Shown one piece after another: positions 1 to 7,666 of a DNA stretch of 10,000 nt. The notes under the pieces were generated by a model, which was not told the origin of the DNA, did not search any database, and was given only the letters and a program-made list of their open reading frames with translations. How positions within the stretch are numbered: position 1 is the first letter of the stretch; every line of letters starts with the position of its first letter. Made by a program: the position numbers and the translations under genes. Origin of the DNA: Penaeus vannamei (taxonomy: Eukaryota; Arthropoda; Malacostraca; Decapoda; Penaeidae); assembly GCF_042767895.1 (NCBI RefSeq), contig NC_091550.1, positions 50,006,152 through 50,016,151 of the forward strand. Reading direction: 5' to 3'.

Positions 1-75
1 ATACAATACCTCCACTAATAACAAGCAGATCCAAAGCCGAATTTAAGAGCTTACACCCCAATACTTTAAGACGTC

Positions 76-225
76 CCCCCCTCCTCCTTGCCCTACCTCC
101 TCCCCCCCTCCTTCTCGCCCAACCTCCTTCCTTCCCTCTCTCCCCCTCGTCCTCGCCCTACCTCCTTCCTGCCCCTCCCCCTGCCCCTCCCCTTGCCCTG
201 CCCCCTCCCCTCTCCCAGGCCCTAC
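76..225 (+). repeat. Pyrimidine-rich (C>T) low-complexity tract
   Basis: The plus strand is almost only C and T, with irregular CCCT, CCTCC and CCCTGCCC runs and no fixed period. The 75 bases before it are ordinary non-repetitive sequence. The proline/leucine/serine-rich frame across this tract follows from its composition and is not evidence of a protein. Confidence 0.85.
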
Positions 226-514
226 GATGATAATAATGTATCTTGTTGCTCATATACCGCCCGACGCATCATTCTCACCCGCAGTCCATTTGACAACTTT
301 CCCCCCAACCCCCCTACCCCCTCCCATGTCCTCCTCGGGGCAAATGCCAGGTTGTTCATTACACGTATTACCTCGGGGCCTCACATGAAATCTGAGCCTC
401 GCCAAATATGCAGGTGAAATCCCATGCAAGTAGAGTGCCATATGTTGCTGGCTGTGACACGGCGTCTGAATCTTGTTCCATCTGGCAGATGGGCAATACG
501 TGGTGTAAGGGTCC
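226..514. other. Non-repetitive spacer, no gene seen
   Basis: Mixed-composition sequence between a pyrimidine-rich and a purine-rich block. The short frames on both strands run out of the flanking low-complexity DNA and resemble no family I recognise. I see no tRNA-like fold, tandem repeat or convincing promoter element. Confidence 0.6.
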
Positions 515-766
515 TAGGGATGGGGGTGGGAGAAGGAGGGGGGGAAGGGAAGGTGGAGAGAGGGAAGGGAGGAAGGGGGAAAACAGTGTGGAGGGAAGGA
601 GGGAAAGGAGAGACGGAGGAGGGAAGGACGAAGTGGGAAAGGGGAGAATGGAAGGAGGAAAGGAGAAGAGGGGAGGAGTGAAGAACGAACGGAGAAGAGG
701 GGGGGGGGCGGAGAAGAAGGAGGGGGAAAGGAAAAGGAAAAAGGGAGAAGAGAAGATGAATCTGTA
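515..766 (+). repeat. Purine-rich (GGGA/GGAAG) low-complexity tract
   Basis: The plus strand is nearly all G and A, with motifs such as GGGAAGG, GGAGGGAAAG and GAGAAGAGG and a run of ten G near 699-708. There is no fixed period, so it is degenerate polypurine rather than a clean microsatellite. Open frames on both strands (E/G/K/R-rich on plus, S/P/L/F-rich on minus) exist only because purine tracts contain few stop codons. Confidence 0.85.
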
Positions 767-1030
767 AACAGTGGAAAGAGTTGTCCAACGGTAGTCAGAT
801 ATTTCTCCATTATCATTCTTTTTTTCTTTAATTGTCTTCTCACATCCTTACCCCTTATTTTCCTTCTCTTTTCTCTTTCTCCGCTTTCGATATCGCTCGA
901 CGGATCCGCGTGAGGAAAGGATGAGGATTAATGCAAAGACCCGGTCTGTTTGTCACAGCTTGATATTCGTCTGTCGCTTGGGAAAATTACTTCCTCGCCG
1001 ATAGCTGTTGCTGGTCCTCTGCTGGGGTGC
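767..1030. other. Non-repetitive spacer
   Basis: Mixed sequence with a T-rich patch (about 818-890) and a short CpG-containing patch (about 886-915). I see no coding signal, RNA gene or element boundary. Confidence 0.55.
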
Positions 1031-1230
1031 GGAGGGGGGGGGGAGGAAGAGGGAAAGATATGTGAAGAGAAAGATAGAGACTGGGATAGAGAAAGAGAAA
1101 GAAAGGGTCTGGGATAGAGAAAGAGAAAGAAAGGGTCTGGAATAGAGAAAGAGAAAGAAAGGGTCTGTGATAGAGAAAGAGAAAGAAAGGGTGAGTGGTA
1201 AGATAGAGGTGGAAGAAGAGAGAGAGAGAC
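1031..1230 (+). repeat. Purine-rich tract with G10 run
   Basis: It begins with ten consecutive G (1034-1043), continues as GA-rich DNA and contains the four-copy 28-bp repeat listed separately. Only scattered C and T break the purine bias. Minus-strand frames rich in L, S and F reflect this composition. Confidence 0.85.
1081..1192 (+). repeat. 28-bp tandem repeat, four copies
   Basis: Four head-to-tail copies of exactly 28 bp start at 1081, 1109, 1137 and 1165. Each has the form CTGNNATAGA, then GAAAGAGAAA, then GAAAGGGT. Copies 1 and 2 are identical. Copy 3 differs only in GGG to GGA, and copy 4 only in GGG to GTG, both just after the leading CT. The near identity points to recent duplication inside older GA-rich DNA. 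Because 28 is not a multiple of 3, the repeat does not keep a reading frame. Confidence 0.93.
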
Positions 1231-1545
1231 ACAATGGCAAGTAAAAATAAGATAAGAAGAGAGGTATAGAAAAGTATAGAGTCAAAGTAGAAGTAAAGGA
1301 AGAGATATATATTGAGACAGAACGATGTAGGAAAGGTGGTATAGACTTTCCTTTGTAAGGCAGGAACAAGGAAGAGAAGGAGGTTGCGAAAATATTGTAA
1401 GAACGGACAGATACGAAATAGAGGTTAAAGCAAAGGCAGACAGAAAAAATATATGAAATATAAAAGGAGTGACAGATAAAATTGGCTGTAAGAGAGAGAA
1501 AGAGGGAAAGAAAAATATGAAGAGCGAGTGACAGTTGTTTACACT
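1231..1545 (+). repeat. Purine-rich degenerate GA/AAG sequence
   Basis: An A- and G-dominated stretch with irregular motifs such as AGAAAG, GGAAGAGA and AAAATAT. It is less biased than 1031-1230 and has no fixed period. I see no gene, RNA or element end in it. Confidence 0.65.
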
Positions 1546-1547
1546 AG

Positions 1548-1722
<175 letters not shown>

Positions 1723-1800
1723 AATTTATGTATGTATATATAAAAGAGAGAGAGAAAAAAGGAAAGAGAAAAAGGGAAAGAGAGAGAGAGAGAGGAGAAG
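1723..1800 (+). repeat. GA-rich microsatellite-like tract
   Basis: A short TATG/TATA remnant leads into GAGAGAGA runs and AAAGGGAAAG-type purine DNA. It adjoins the TG tract, so 1548-1800 is one composite low-complexity block. Confidence 0.85.
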
Positions 1801-2100
1801 GAGTGGAAAAGAAAAGAAAGCGAAACCAAAAGCACGAATGGATGAAGATAAAACCGAGTCACCAGAACGTGCGAAAATATACGGAAATTTCAAGCATAAC
1901 TGACAAATGCTGCAGTTATTTCATTATTCAGCCCCGGACCGAAAACTAGCTCGAACACACATTTTGTCATCCTCCATAAAAAAAAGAAATGAAGATTACT
2001 TTTATTGGTTGTTTACTTACTTGCCGAAACGGATGGCCGAGATGCTCAAAGGATCGCGCAGGAATACATATGTTATCGCTCTTTGGTGTTTGTAAGTGTG
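1801..2100. other. Non-repetitive sequence, no gene seen
   Basis: Mixed-composition sequence with ordinary complexity. A small perfect inverted repeat, ATAACTG (1896-1902) and CAGTTAT (1913-1919), has a 10-nt loop. The short frames here have no recognisable domain, signal peptide or family similarity. It could be intron, intergenic DNA or decayed transposon, and I cannot tell which. Confidence 0.5.
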
Positions 2101-2114
2101 GGGCTGACGAGAAA

Positions 2115-2146
2115 GGGGGCGGGGAGGGGGGGAGGGGGGGCACGTG
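2115..2146 (+). promoter_or_regulatory. G-quadruplex motif next to a CACGTG palindrome
   Basis: Four G runs (G5, G4, G7, G7) are separated by single bases (C, A, A) at 2115-2140. This fits the most stable class of predicted intramolecular quadruplex, with at least four tetrads and one-base loops. The next six bases (2141-2146) are CACGTG, the canonical E-box bound by Myc/Max/USF-type bHLH factors. The motif is read directly. Any role in transcription or replication is inference, since no gene or transcription start is visible nearby. Confidence 0.6.
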
Positions 2147-2393
2147 CCAGATGAACGAGGCGTCGATCTCGGCCAGAGTTTTCTCCTAACGAGAGAGCAG
2201 CGCGGATGAACGACGGCGAGGGAGTGTCCGGGCGGGTGTTGGTAACCATTATTTATGGGGGCCTGACTCGCTCCATTATCTCTAGCCCGCTCCGTGAAGC
2301 TCTCCGCCGAGATGCTTCATCCACATTAATGGTGACTGGCGTTGAATGGAAAGTGGGGGGAAGAGAGAGGCGCGGACAGGAGCGGGAGGCGGA
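2147..2393. other. CpG-containing non-repetitive island
   Basis: Balanced, fairly GC-rich sequence with many CpG sites and no simple repeat. It carries several homeodomain-type cores: ATTATTTATGG around 2249-2258, CCATTATC around 2273-2281 and CATTAATGG around 2323-2331. An 87-codon frame starts at 2206 but runs into the adjacent 24-bp array and has no recognisable domain. A small CpG island, an enhancer or an unrecognised exon are all possible; none is shown. Confidence 0.4.
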
Positions 2394-2761
2394 GAACGTT
2401 CTTTTTTTGACGCATTTTAAACGTTTCTCTTTGATGGACTTTAAACGTTTCTCTTTGATGCACTTTTAACGTTTGTCTTTGATGCACTCTAAACGTTTCT
2501 TTTTGATACACTTTAAACGTTTCTCTTCGTTGGACCCTAAATATTTCTCTTTGATACGTTTTAAACACATTGATGTAGTTTAAAACGTTCTTCATGATGT
2601 ATTTTAGATATTGTTCTAGTGCACTCTTTAAACGACGCATTTGAGTTTTCTCATGAATGATCTTTACAAACTCAGACGACTTAAACGTTCTCCGTGACGC
2701 ACTTAAAACGTTTTCCCATGATTTAGTTCAAACGTCCTTCCAGAACTCGCTCTCAACGTTC
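2394..2761. repeat. Degenerate 24-bp minisatellite centred on AAACGTTT
   Basis: A tandem array with consensus TTTCTCTTTGATG, then CACTTTAAACG. The junction of adjacent copies recreates the 8-bp palindrome AAACGTTT. Palindrome positions start at 2394, 2419, 2443, 2467, 2491, 2515, 2539, 2563, 2583, 2606, 2630, 2683, 2706, 2730 and 2754. Spacing is exactly 24 bp from 2419 to 2563 and irregular (20, 23, 24, 53, 23, 24, 24) after that. Copies at the left are the most alike and the right half is more diverged. Perfect palindromes occur at 2419, 2443, 2491, 2515 and 2706. The copy at 2539 reads AAATATTT, still a palindrome after loss of its central CpG. The minus strand is open across the regular part as an 8-residue peptide repeat (RETFKVHQ), probably because 24 is a multiple of 3. 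Confidence 0.93.
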
Positions 2762-3130
2762 GCCGCGACAGTTGTAGGGGTTGATTGAAAAGGGGGAGGA
2801 GGGACTGGATTGATTGTGGAAGAAGGCAAGGGAATTGGCGTTGGTAGAGGGGGGGGTTAGGGATTGGAGTTGATTAGGGAATAGGCTGGGGAAGGGTTCA
2901 GTGGGGAATGGCTTGCGGACGGTGTTGATTAGGGAGAGTACGGGATGATTGGTGTTCATTAATGAAGGGGCTAGAGGGAATTGGGGTTAACTGGCGATGG
3001 GGTTGGTGTGCGAAGGGGTCTGGGGCGCACGGATAGATTGGGTGGATTGGGGTTGCTTTGGATTGGGGGTAAGGAAGTGCAGGAAGTATAAGGTAGAAGA
3101 TGATTGTGATGGTGAAGGTCAGGATAGTGT
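2762..3130 (+). repeat. G-rich, C-poor degenerate GATTGGGG sequence
   Basis: The plus strand is strongly G- and T/A-rich with little C. GATTGG, GGGGTT and GTTGATT recur irregularly; the 12-mer GTTGATTAGGGA appears at 2869-2880 and 2924-2935. The strand bias suggests an old, degenerate G-rich repeat rather than a gene. Three isolated TTAGG pentamers (2857, 2874, 2929) are present but not in tandem, so this is not a telomeric array. Minus-strand frames here are P/N/S-rich and look compositional. Confidence 0.6.
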
Positions 3131-3151
3131 TTGTTGGTAGTACTATTATGC

Positions 3152-3173
3152 ACATAAACGAGCATGTTTATGT
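3152..3173. repeat. Perfect 8-bp inverted repeat (hairpin)
   Basis: The arms ACATAAAC (3152-3159) and GTTTATGT (3166-3173) are exact reverse complements around the 6-nt loop GAGCAT. It is not followed by a T run, so it does not look like a terminator. It may simply be chance. Confidence 0.6.
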
Positions 3174-3221
3174 AAGGAGGGGACTTGTGGGTCCTGTCGG
3201 CTGCTGAAGAACTACTCTCTC

Positions 3222-3475
3222 TTGCTGCCCTTCTTTCCCTCCCTTTTCCTTACAATCAATTTACCTTTTTCCTTATTTTATCTCACGTTTCTCCCATCTC
3301 TCCCACCTTCCCTCCCTTCCTCTCTCCCTCCCTGTTTCCTTTCCTCCCGCCTTTTATTGCTCATTTCCTTCGTCTCTCCCTCCTCTTTGCCCATATCCCC
3401 CTTCCCTTTTCTCCCCCCTCCCTCTCCGTCTTCCCTTCCTCTGTCCCTCCCACATTTCCTCTGCCTCTGACAGTG
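3222..3475 (+). repeat. Pyrimidine-rich (CCCT/CTTCC) tract
   Basis: Mostly C and T on the plus strand, with CCCTCCC, TTTCC and TCTCTCCC motifs, sparse purines and no fixed period. The two overlapping S/P/L/F-rich frames starting at 3185 and 3222 follow from this composition. Confidence 0.82.
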
Positions 3476-3749
3476 TTACCAGAATCCTCGTAGGTGTCTT
3501 GCGCTCTTCTTGGCTATACTTCGCGGGCGTTATTCAATCTGCTCGTGGCATATTTGGGACGTTTGATGTTTCGATATTGCTTTTTCTTTTTTTTCTTTTT
3601 TTATTATCTTGGCGCATATTTCGGGTGACATATTGTAACATTGTGGGTATTTGTAGACGTTCGATCTGTTACTGATGGTCTCGAGAAGTTTTTGTAATAT
3701 TTGTTTGTTAGATACCTCCTCACAGGTTTTATTTTTCTCGAACATGCTG

Positions 3750-3751
<2 letters not shown>
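3476..3751. other. AT-rich non-repetitive spacer
   Basis: Mixed, AT-leaning sequence with a T-rich patch at about 3580-3606. The 71-codon minus-strand frame (3530-3745) is lysine-rich and matches no family I recognise. I see no RNA gene or element boundary. Confidence 0.55.
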
Positions 3752-4250
<499 letters not shown>

Positions 4251-4500
4251 CTCTCCTTCCTCCCTCCCTCCCCTCCCTCCCTACCTTCCTTCCCTCCCTC
4301 TCTCCTTCCCTCCCTCCCTCCCTCCCTCCCTCCCTCCCTCCCTCCTCCGCTTCTTCCCCTACTTCTCCCCCTGCCCTCCTTTCCCCTCCCCTCCCCTCCC
4401 CTCCCCTCCCCTCCCTCCTTCCCTCCCTCCTTCCCTCTCTCCCTCCCTCCCTCCCTCCCTCCCTCCCTCCCTCCCTACCCTACTTCCCCCCTACCTCCCT
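4251..4500 (+). repeat. TCCC/CCCCT microsatellite block
   Basis: The block contains three clean repeats: (TCCC)9 at 4307-4342, (CCCCT)6 at 4383-4412 and (CCCT)9 at 4441-4476, set in degenerate pyrimidine-rich DNA. On the minus strand these read GGGA and AGGGG repeats, which fit the G-quadruplex pattern of many three- or four-G runs with one-base loops. The P/S/L frame at 4173-4583 is compositional. Confidence 0.95.
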
Positions 4501-4790
4501 CGCGTTCCACCGCCATGACAAAAGAAACGCACGTCTTGACACGAATAATTTATGCGAGGCATTGGCAGGGGCGAGATGTATGACAGGCGAGGGAGTATCA
4601 AGAACGCGACCCTGAGTTCCCTCGCCCCCTTCGCACACACACTCGCGTGACGTGACAAATGAGGCCGTTCGCTGTATCGATTCCTGCCAACGGTAAACAG
4701 TAAAACGCGCCCCTCATTTTTTTGTATCATTGGGGCGACGCGTGACACCTATCCTCCGAAGGCGTCCAGGGTATGGGTATGAGTGGGGTT
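4501..4790. other. CpG-containing non-repetitive spacer
   Basis: Balanced composition with frequent CpG (for example around 4519-4535, 4601-4655 and 4733-4760). It is free of simple repeats. An 85-codon minus-strand frame (4491-4748) shows no domain I recognise. It could be regulatory DNA or a fragment of an older element; nothing decides between them. Confidence 0.5.
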
Positions 4791-5123
4791 TGGATGGAGG
4801 AAAGAAGGAGGGAGGATGAAGGAGGAATGAGGGAGAAGGGAGAAGGAAGGGGAGGAGAAATGTTGTAGAGGAGAGGAAGGAAGGGACGGAGCGAGGAAGA
4901 GCAGAAGGAGAGGGAATGGAAGATCGTTAAGAGGTGGAAGAATAAAAGCGAGTTGGACGCAGAGAAGGAAAGGCTGAGGAAGAAAACTGAAGTGAAGGAA
5001 GAAAGGAAAGTAGGAAGGGATTTAAAGGGGTTTGTGAGTGGATTTAGGGTATGGGGAAGGGAAAGGAGAATGGCGTTGGCTATGACGAATGGTATGCGGG
5101 TGTTCAAGGGGATGCAGCACGGC
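4791..5123 (+). repeat. Purine-rich GGAAG-type tract
   Basis: G/A-rich plus strand with GGAGGA, GGGAGAAGG and GGAAGAAAG motifs, interrupted by a more mixed patch near 5070-5120. There is no fixed period. Frames starting at 4953 (plus) and ending at 4727 (minus) are E/G/R/K-rich or S/P/L/F-rich, as this bias predicts. Confidence 0.78.
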
Positions 5124-5189
5124 GAGGGAGGAGGAGGAGGAGGAGGAAGAGGAAGAGGAAGAGGAAGAGGAGGAGGAGGAGGAAAAAGT

Positions 5190-5223
<34 letters not shown>

Positions 5224-5400
5224 CGAGAGAGAGACAGACAGGCAGAGAGACAGAGAGAAAAAGAGAGAGACAGAGAGAAAGAGAGAGAGAGACAGGCAGA
5301 GAGAAAGGGAGCGATGGAGGGAGGGAGGGAGGAAGGGAGGAACAGGGAGAGGGAGAAAGAGAAAGAGAAATAGAAGTGGGAGAAGAATTGGATGAATAAT
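5124..5400 (+). repeat. GGA/GGAAGA and GA microsatellites with G run
   Basis: Pure purine at 5124-5188 as GGA and GGAAGA repeats, one T at 5189, then pure purine at 5190-5223 as (GA)n ending in a G run. GAGACAGA/GGCAGAGA degenerate repeats follow, then GGGA copies near 5314-5335. The poly-E plus-strand frame and the poly-S minus-strand frame (including a 258-codon frame ending at 5022) are shadows of this repeat. Confidence 0.93.
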
Positions 5401-5637
5401 GGGAAGGGAAAAAACGAAGGAATCAGAAATAAGATGGCAAAAAAAAGGTTACAGTTGAAACAAAGGCGGAACAAAGGAACGAGTGTTAGAATAACAAAGG
5501 AATACAAGGAAAAAAAACGAATGAAGGAAAAATAACATAAAAGGTAGTGAGAGTAAACCTGATGCGAAGAGAGAACGAAGCAATGAGAAATATGATAAAA
5601 AAGGAGTGAGAGTAAGCGGTAAGAGTTAATGGGAGAC
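5401..5637 (+). other. A-rich sequence with short diverged direct repeats
   Basis: A-rich, C-poor sequence with several runs of six to eight A. A motif of the form AAAGGNAGTGAGAGTAA occurs near 5539-5555 and, slightly altered, near 5600-5615, suggesting an old local duplication. No coding signal is visible. Confidence 0.5.
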
Positions 5638-5685
5638 GATGCTCCGGGCAAGGATCCCCCTTGTGCCTGGGATAAGTAAAGCATC
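5638..5685. repeat. Imperfect inverted repeat (possible stem-loop)
   Basis: GATGCT (5638-5643) pairs with AGCATC (5680-5685). Inside it, CCGGGCAAGG (5644-5653) pairs with CCTTGTGCCTGG (5659-5670) with a bulge and a mismatch. A 9-nt one-sided internal loop separates the stems and the terminal loop is 5 nt. It does not match a tRNA or another RNA I recognise, so it may be chance. Confidence 0.4.
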
Positions 5686-6180
5686 ATCCCTTTGATGTCA
5701 GAGCAAGACGGGGATTCCCCCTTTTCCCCCTCTCTTCCCTCTCCCGCCACGTAAATTGTTTTATAACTTAATGCATGTTCACACTTTTTAATGAGCACGG
5801 CATTTCAAAGGCAAATGACACGAATAATGAGAGGCTTCTCCGGACGGCTTTTTTTATTTCCCTGCTTGAACACTGCTTGGGAGAGGTATGTCGCGTGCTT
5901 TTTAGGCTTTTTTTTTTGTCTACGTTAAACCGTTGCTCGCATGTTAACGGTTAATAAGCCCAGTCTGCTACTTAATTATGTTTATGAAGGAGCGGGGAAT
6001 TGTGTAACTTTACATTATCCTTGTATACTTTTTTTGTAGTAAGTCTGTGTGTGCGTGTGTGCCGCTTCACTAGTTCTGACGTAAGGACCGTTGTCGAGGG
6101 TTAGGGGCGGTCCGACGGGTCTAGAATTACGAACTCATTTACGGTAAGTGTTTGTACGCGTAGACCATTATTAAAAGGGG
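5686..6180. other. Non-repetitive spacer, no gene seen
   Basis: Mixed sequence with several T runs (near 5848-5854, 5908-5917 and 6029-6036). A small inverted repeat, AACCGTT (5928-5934) and AACGGTT (5946-5952), has an 11-nt loop; another pair, GGACCG (6085-6090) and CGGTCC (6108-6113), lies further on. No frame here escapes the adjacent repeats, and no RNA gene is evident. Confidence 0.5.
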
Positions 6181-6320
6181 GAGAGAGCGGGGGAGAGTGA
6201 GAATGAAAGTGGGAATGAGAGTGGGGAGAGTGAAAGGAAGAATTTATATAAGAATGAGGAAAATAAAGATAAGAAGGAAGAAAGTGAGTGGGAGAGAGAA
6301 GGGGTGACAGAGAGGCGGAA
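6181..6320 (+). repeat. GA-rich leader of the CAGG array
   Basis: Purine-rich DNA with GAGAGTGA, GTGGGA and GGAAG motifs running directly into the tetranucleotide array. No fixed period. Confidence 0.7.
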
Positions 6321-7020
6321 AGGCAGACTGACAAGCAGGCGGGCTGGCAGGCATTCAGGTTGACAAGCAAAAAGGCAGGCATTCTAGCATTCAGGCAAAC
6401 ATGCAGACAGGTAGGCATTCTGGCATTCAGGCAGGCAGGCAAACAGGCAGACAGGCAGGCATTCAGGCAGGCAGAGAGGCAGGCATTCAGGCAGGCAGAG
6501 AGGCAGGCATTCAGGCAGGCAGAGAGGCAGGCATTCAGGCAGGCAGAGAGGCAAGCATTCAGGTAGGCAGGCAGGCAGACAAGCAGGCAGAGAGGCAGAC
6601 AGACAGGCATTCAGGCAGGCAGAGAGGCAGACATTCAGGCAGGCAGAGAGGCAGATAGGCAGGCATTCAGGCAGGCAGACAGGCATTCAGGCAGGCAGAG
6701 AGGCAGATAGGCAGGCATTCAGGCAGGCAGACCATCAGGCATTCAGGCAAGCAGAGAGGCAGACAGGCAGGCAGAGAGGCAGATAGGCAGGCATTCAGGC
6801 AGGCAGAGAGGCAGGCATTCAGGCAGGCAGAGAGGCAGGCATTCAGGCAGGCAGACCATCAGGCAGACAGGCATGCATTCATGCAGGCAGAGAGGCAGGC
6901 ATTCAGGCAGGCAGACAGGCAGGCAGACAGGCAGGCATTCAGGCTGGCAGAGAGGCAGGCATTCAGGCAGGCTGGCGGAGAGGCAGAGAGGTAGGCAAAC
7001 AGGCAGAGAGGCAGGCAGGC
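6321..7020 (+). repeat. CAGG-derived array with 24-bp higher-order unit
   Basis: This is a tandem array of tetramers, mainly AGGC with ATTC, AGAC, AGAG and AAGC variants. The common higher-order unit is six tetramers long (24 bp): ATTC, AGGC, AGGC, AGAG, AGGC, AGGC. ATTC occurs 23 times from 6353 to 6961, and every occurrence falls on the same position modulo 4. The cleanest stretch has ATTC at 6461, 6485, 6509, 6533 and 6557, exactly 24 bp apart; elsewhere spacings are 8, 20, 28, 32, 36 or 52. Those spacings are multiples of 4 but often not of 3, which argues against coding. The long frames on both strands (Q/A/R/G-rich on plus, C/L/P/A-rich on minus) exist because these tetramers rarely make stops. 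Confidence 0.96.
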
Positions 7021-7049
7021 AGTCAGTCAGTCAGTCAGTCAGTCAGTCA
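7021..7049 (+). repeat. (AGTC)7 microsatellite
   Basis: Seven copies of AGTC plus one base. It continues the 4-bp phase of the preceding array, since the A of AGTC falls at the same position modulo 4 as the A of ATTC and AGGC. It therefore looks like a locally amplified variant tetramer of the same array. Confidence 0.95.
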
Positions 7050-7400
7050 CAGACATGCAGTCACAGGCATGCAAGCACAGACAGACAGACTGCCAGATCT
7101 GGAGGGCCCCGCTTCCGTATGGCTGCCCTACTTTATGCAAAGCTCACCTTAATCTCCCGGGGCCTTTGTCTCCAACAGTTTCCACGCCCATATTGCATCC
7201 TCTGTCGTGTTGAATTGATATTTCTCAAACAATTTCTTGTCCCTCTTATCTTCCCCTATCTTGCTTTTCATCTTTTATTAGCTAGTCACGTTGACACCTA
7301 TCACTATTTGTTTCTTTTCCGGTTTTATTACCCTTTCTCCCCGTGTCCCTTCCTGTTCTTATCCCCCCGTGTATTGACTTACTCCTTCCAAACCGTCTGT
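7050..7400. other. Non-repetitive spacer, no gene seen
   Basis: After a short CAGACAGACAGAC tail, the sequence is mixed to pyrimidine-leaning. It contains the palindrome CCAGATCTGG (7093-7102). A plus-strand frame runs from the CAGG array (6873) through this spacer into the CT block (7586), but its middle part has no recognisable domain and both ends are repeat-derived. I do not call it a gene. Confidence 0.5.
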
Positions 7401-7666
7401 GCATGGGTTACTTCTTCCCCCCCTCCTTCTCTCCTCTCTCCTCTCTCCTCTCTCCGCCTCTCTCTTTTCCTCTCTCCTCTCTCCTCTCGCTCCTCTTCCA
7501 ATTTCCCTTTTCCTCTCTCATCTCTTCTCGATCCCCTTCTTCTCTCCTCTCTCTTCCTCCCCCTTCTTTTCGTCTCCAATGTCTGATCTCTTTACCTCTC
7601 TCCCCTCTCCTCTTTTTTCACCTCACCTCCATCTCTTCCTTTCTCCATTCCGCCACTTCCTCTTCC
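7401..7666 (+). repeat. Pyrimidine-rich CTCTCC tract
   Basis: C/T-rich plus strand with repeated CTCTCCTCTCTCC motifs (about 7431-7493) and degenerate CTTCC DNA. It leads into the 55-bp repeat. Apparent S/L/P/F-rich frames here are compositional. Confidence 0.85.

Noticed and set aside
2857..2933. Interstitial telomeric repeat (arthropod TTAGG)
   Set aside because: Only three separate TTAGG pentamers, none adjacent, within generally G-rich DNA.
5022..5798. 258-codon minus-strand frame with a hydrophobic-looking N-terminal half
   Set aside because: Its C-terminal half is the GGA/GA repeat read backwards (poly-Ser, Leu-Ser) and the rest is A-rich DNA read as F/L/S. No domain or membrane-protein family is recognisable.
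6085..6113. GGACCG/CGGTCC inverted repeat as a regulatory hairpin
   Set aside because: Six-base arms with a 17-nt loop are expected by chance in a window this size.
6101..6686. Cys/Leu/Pro/Ala-rich minus-strand frames resembling a cysteine-repeat protein
   Set aside because: They derive from the 4-bp-phased CAGG array. Insertions and deletions there are multiples of 4 and often not of 3, so no reading frame is maintained.
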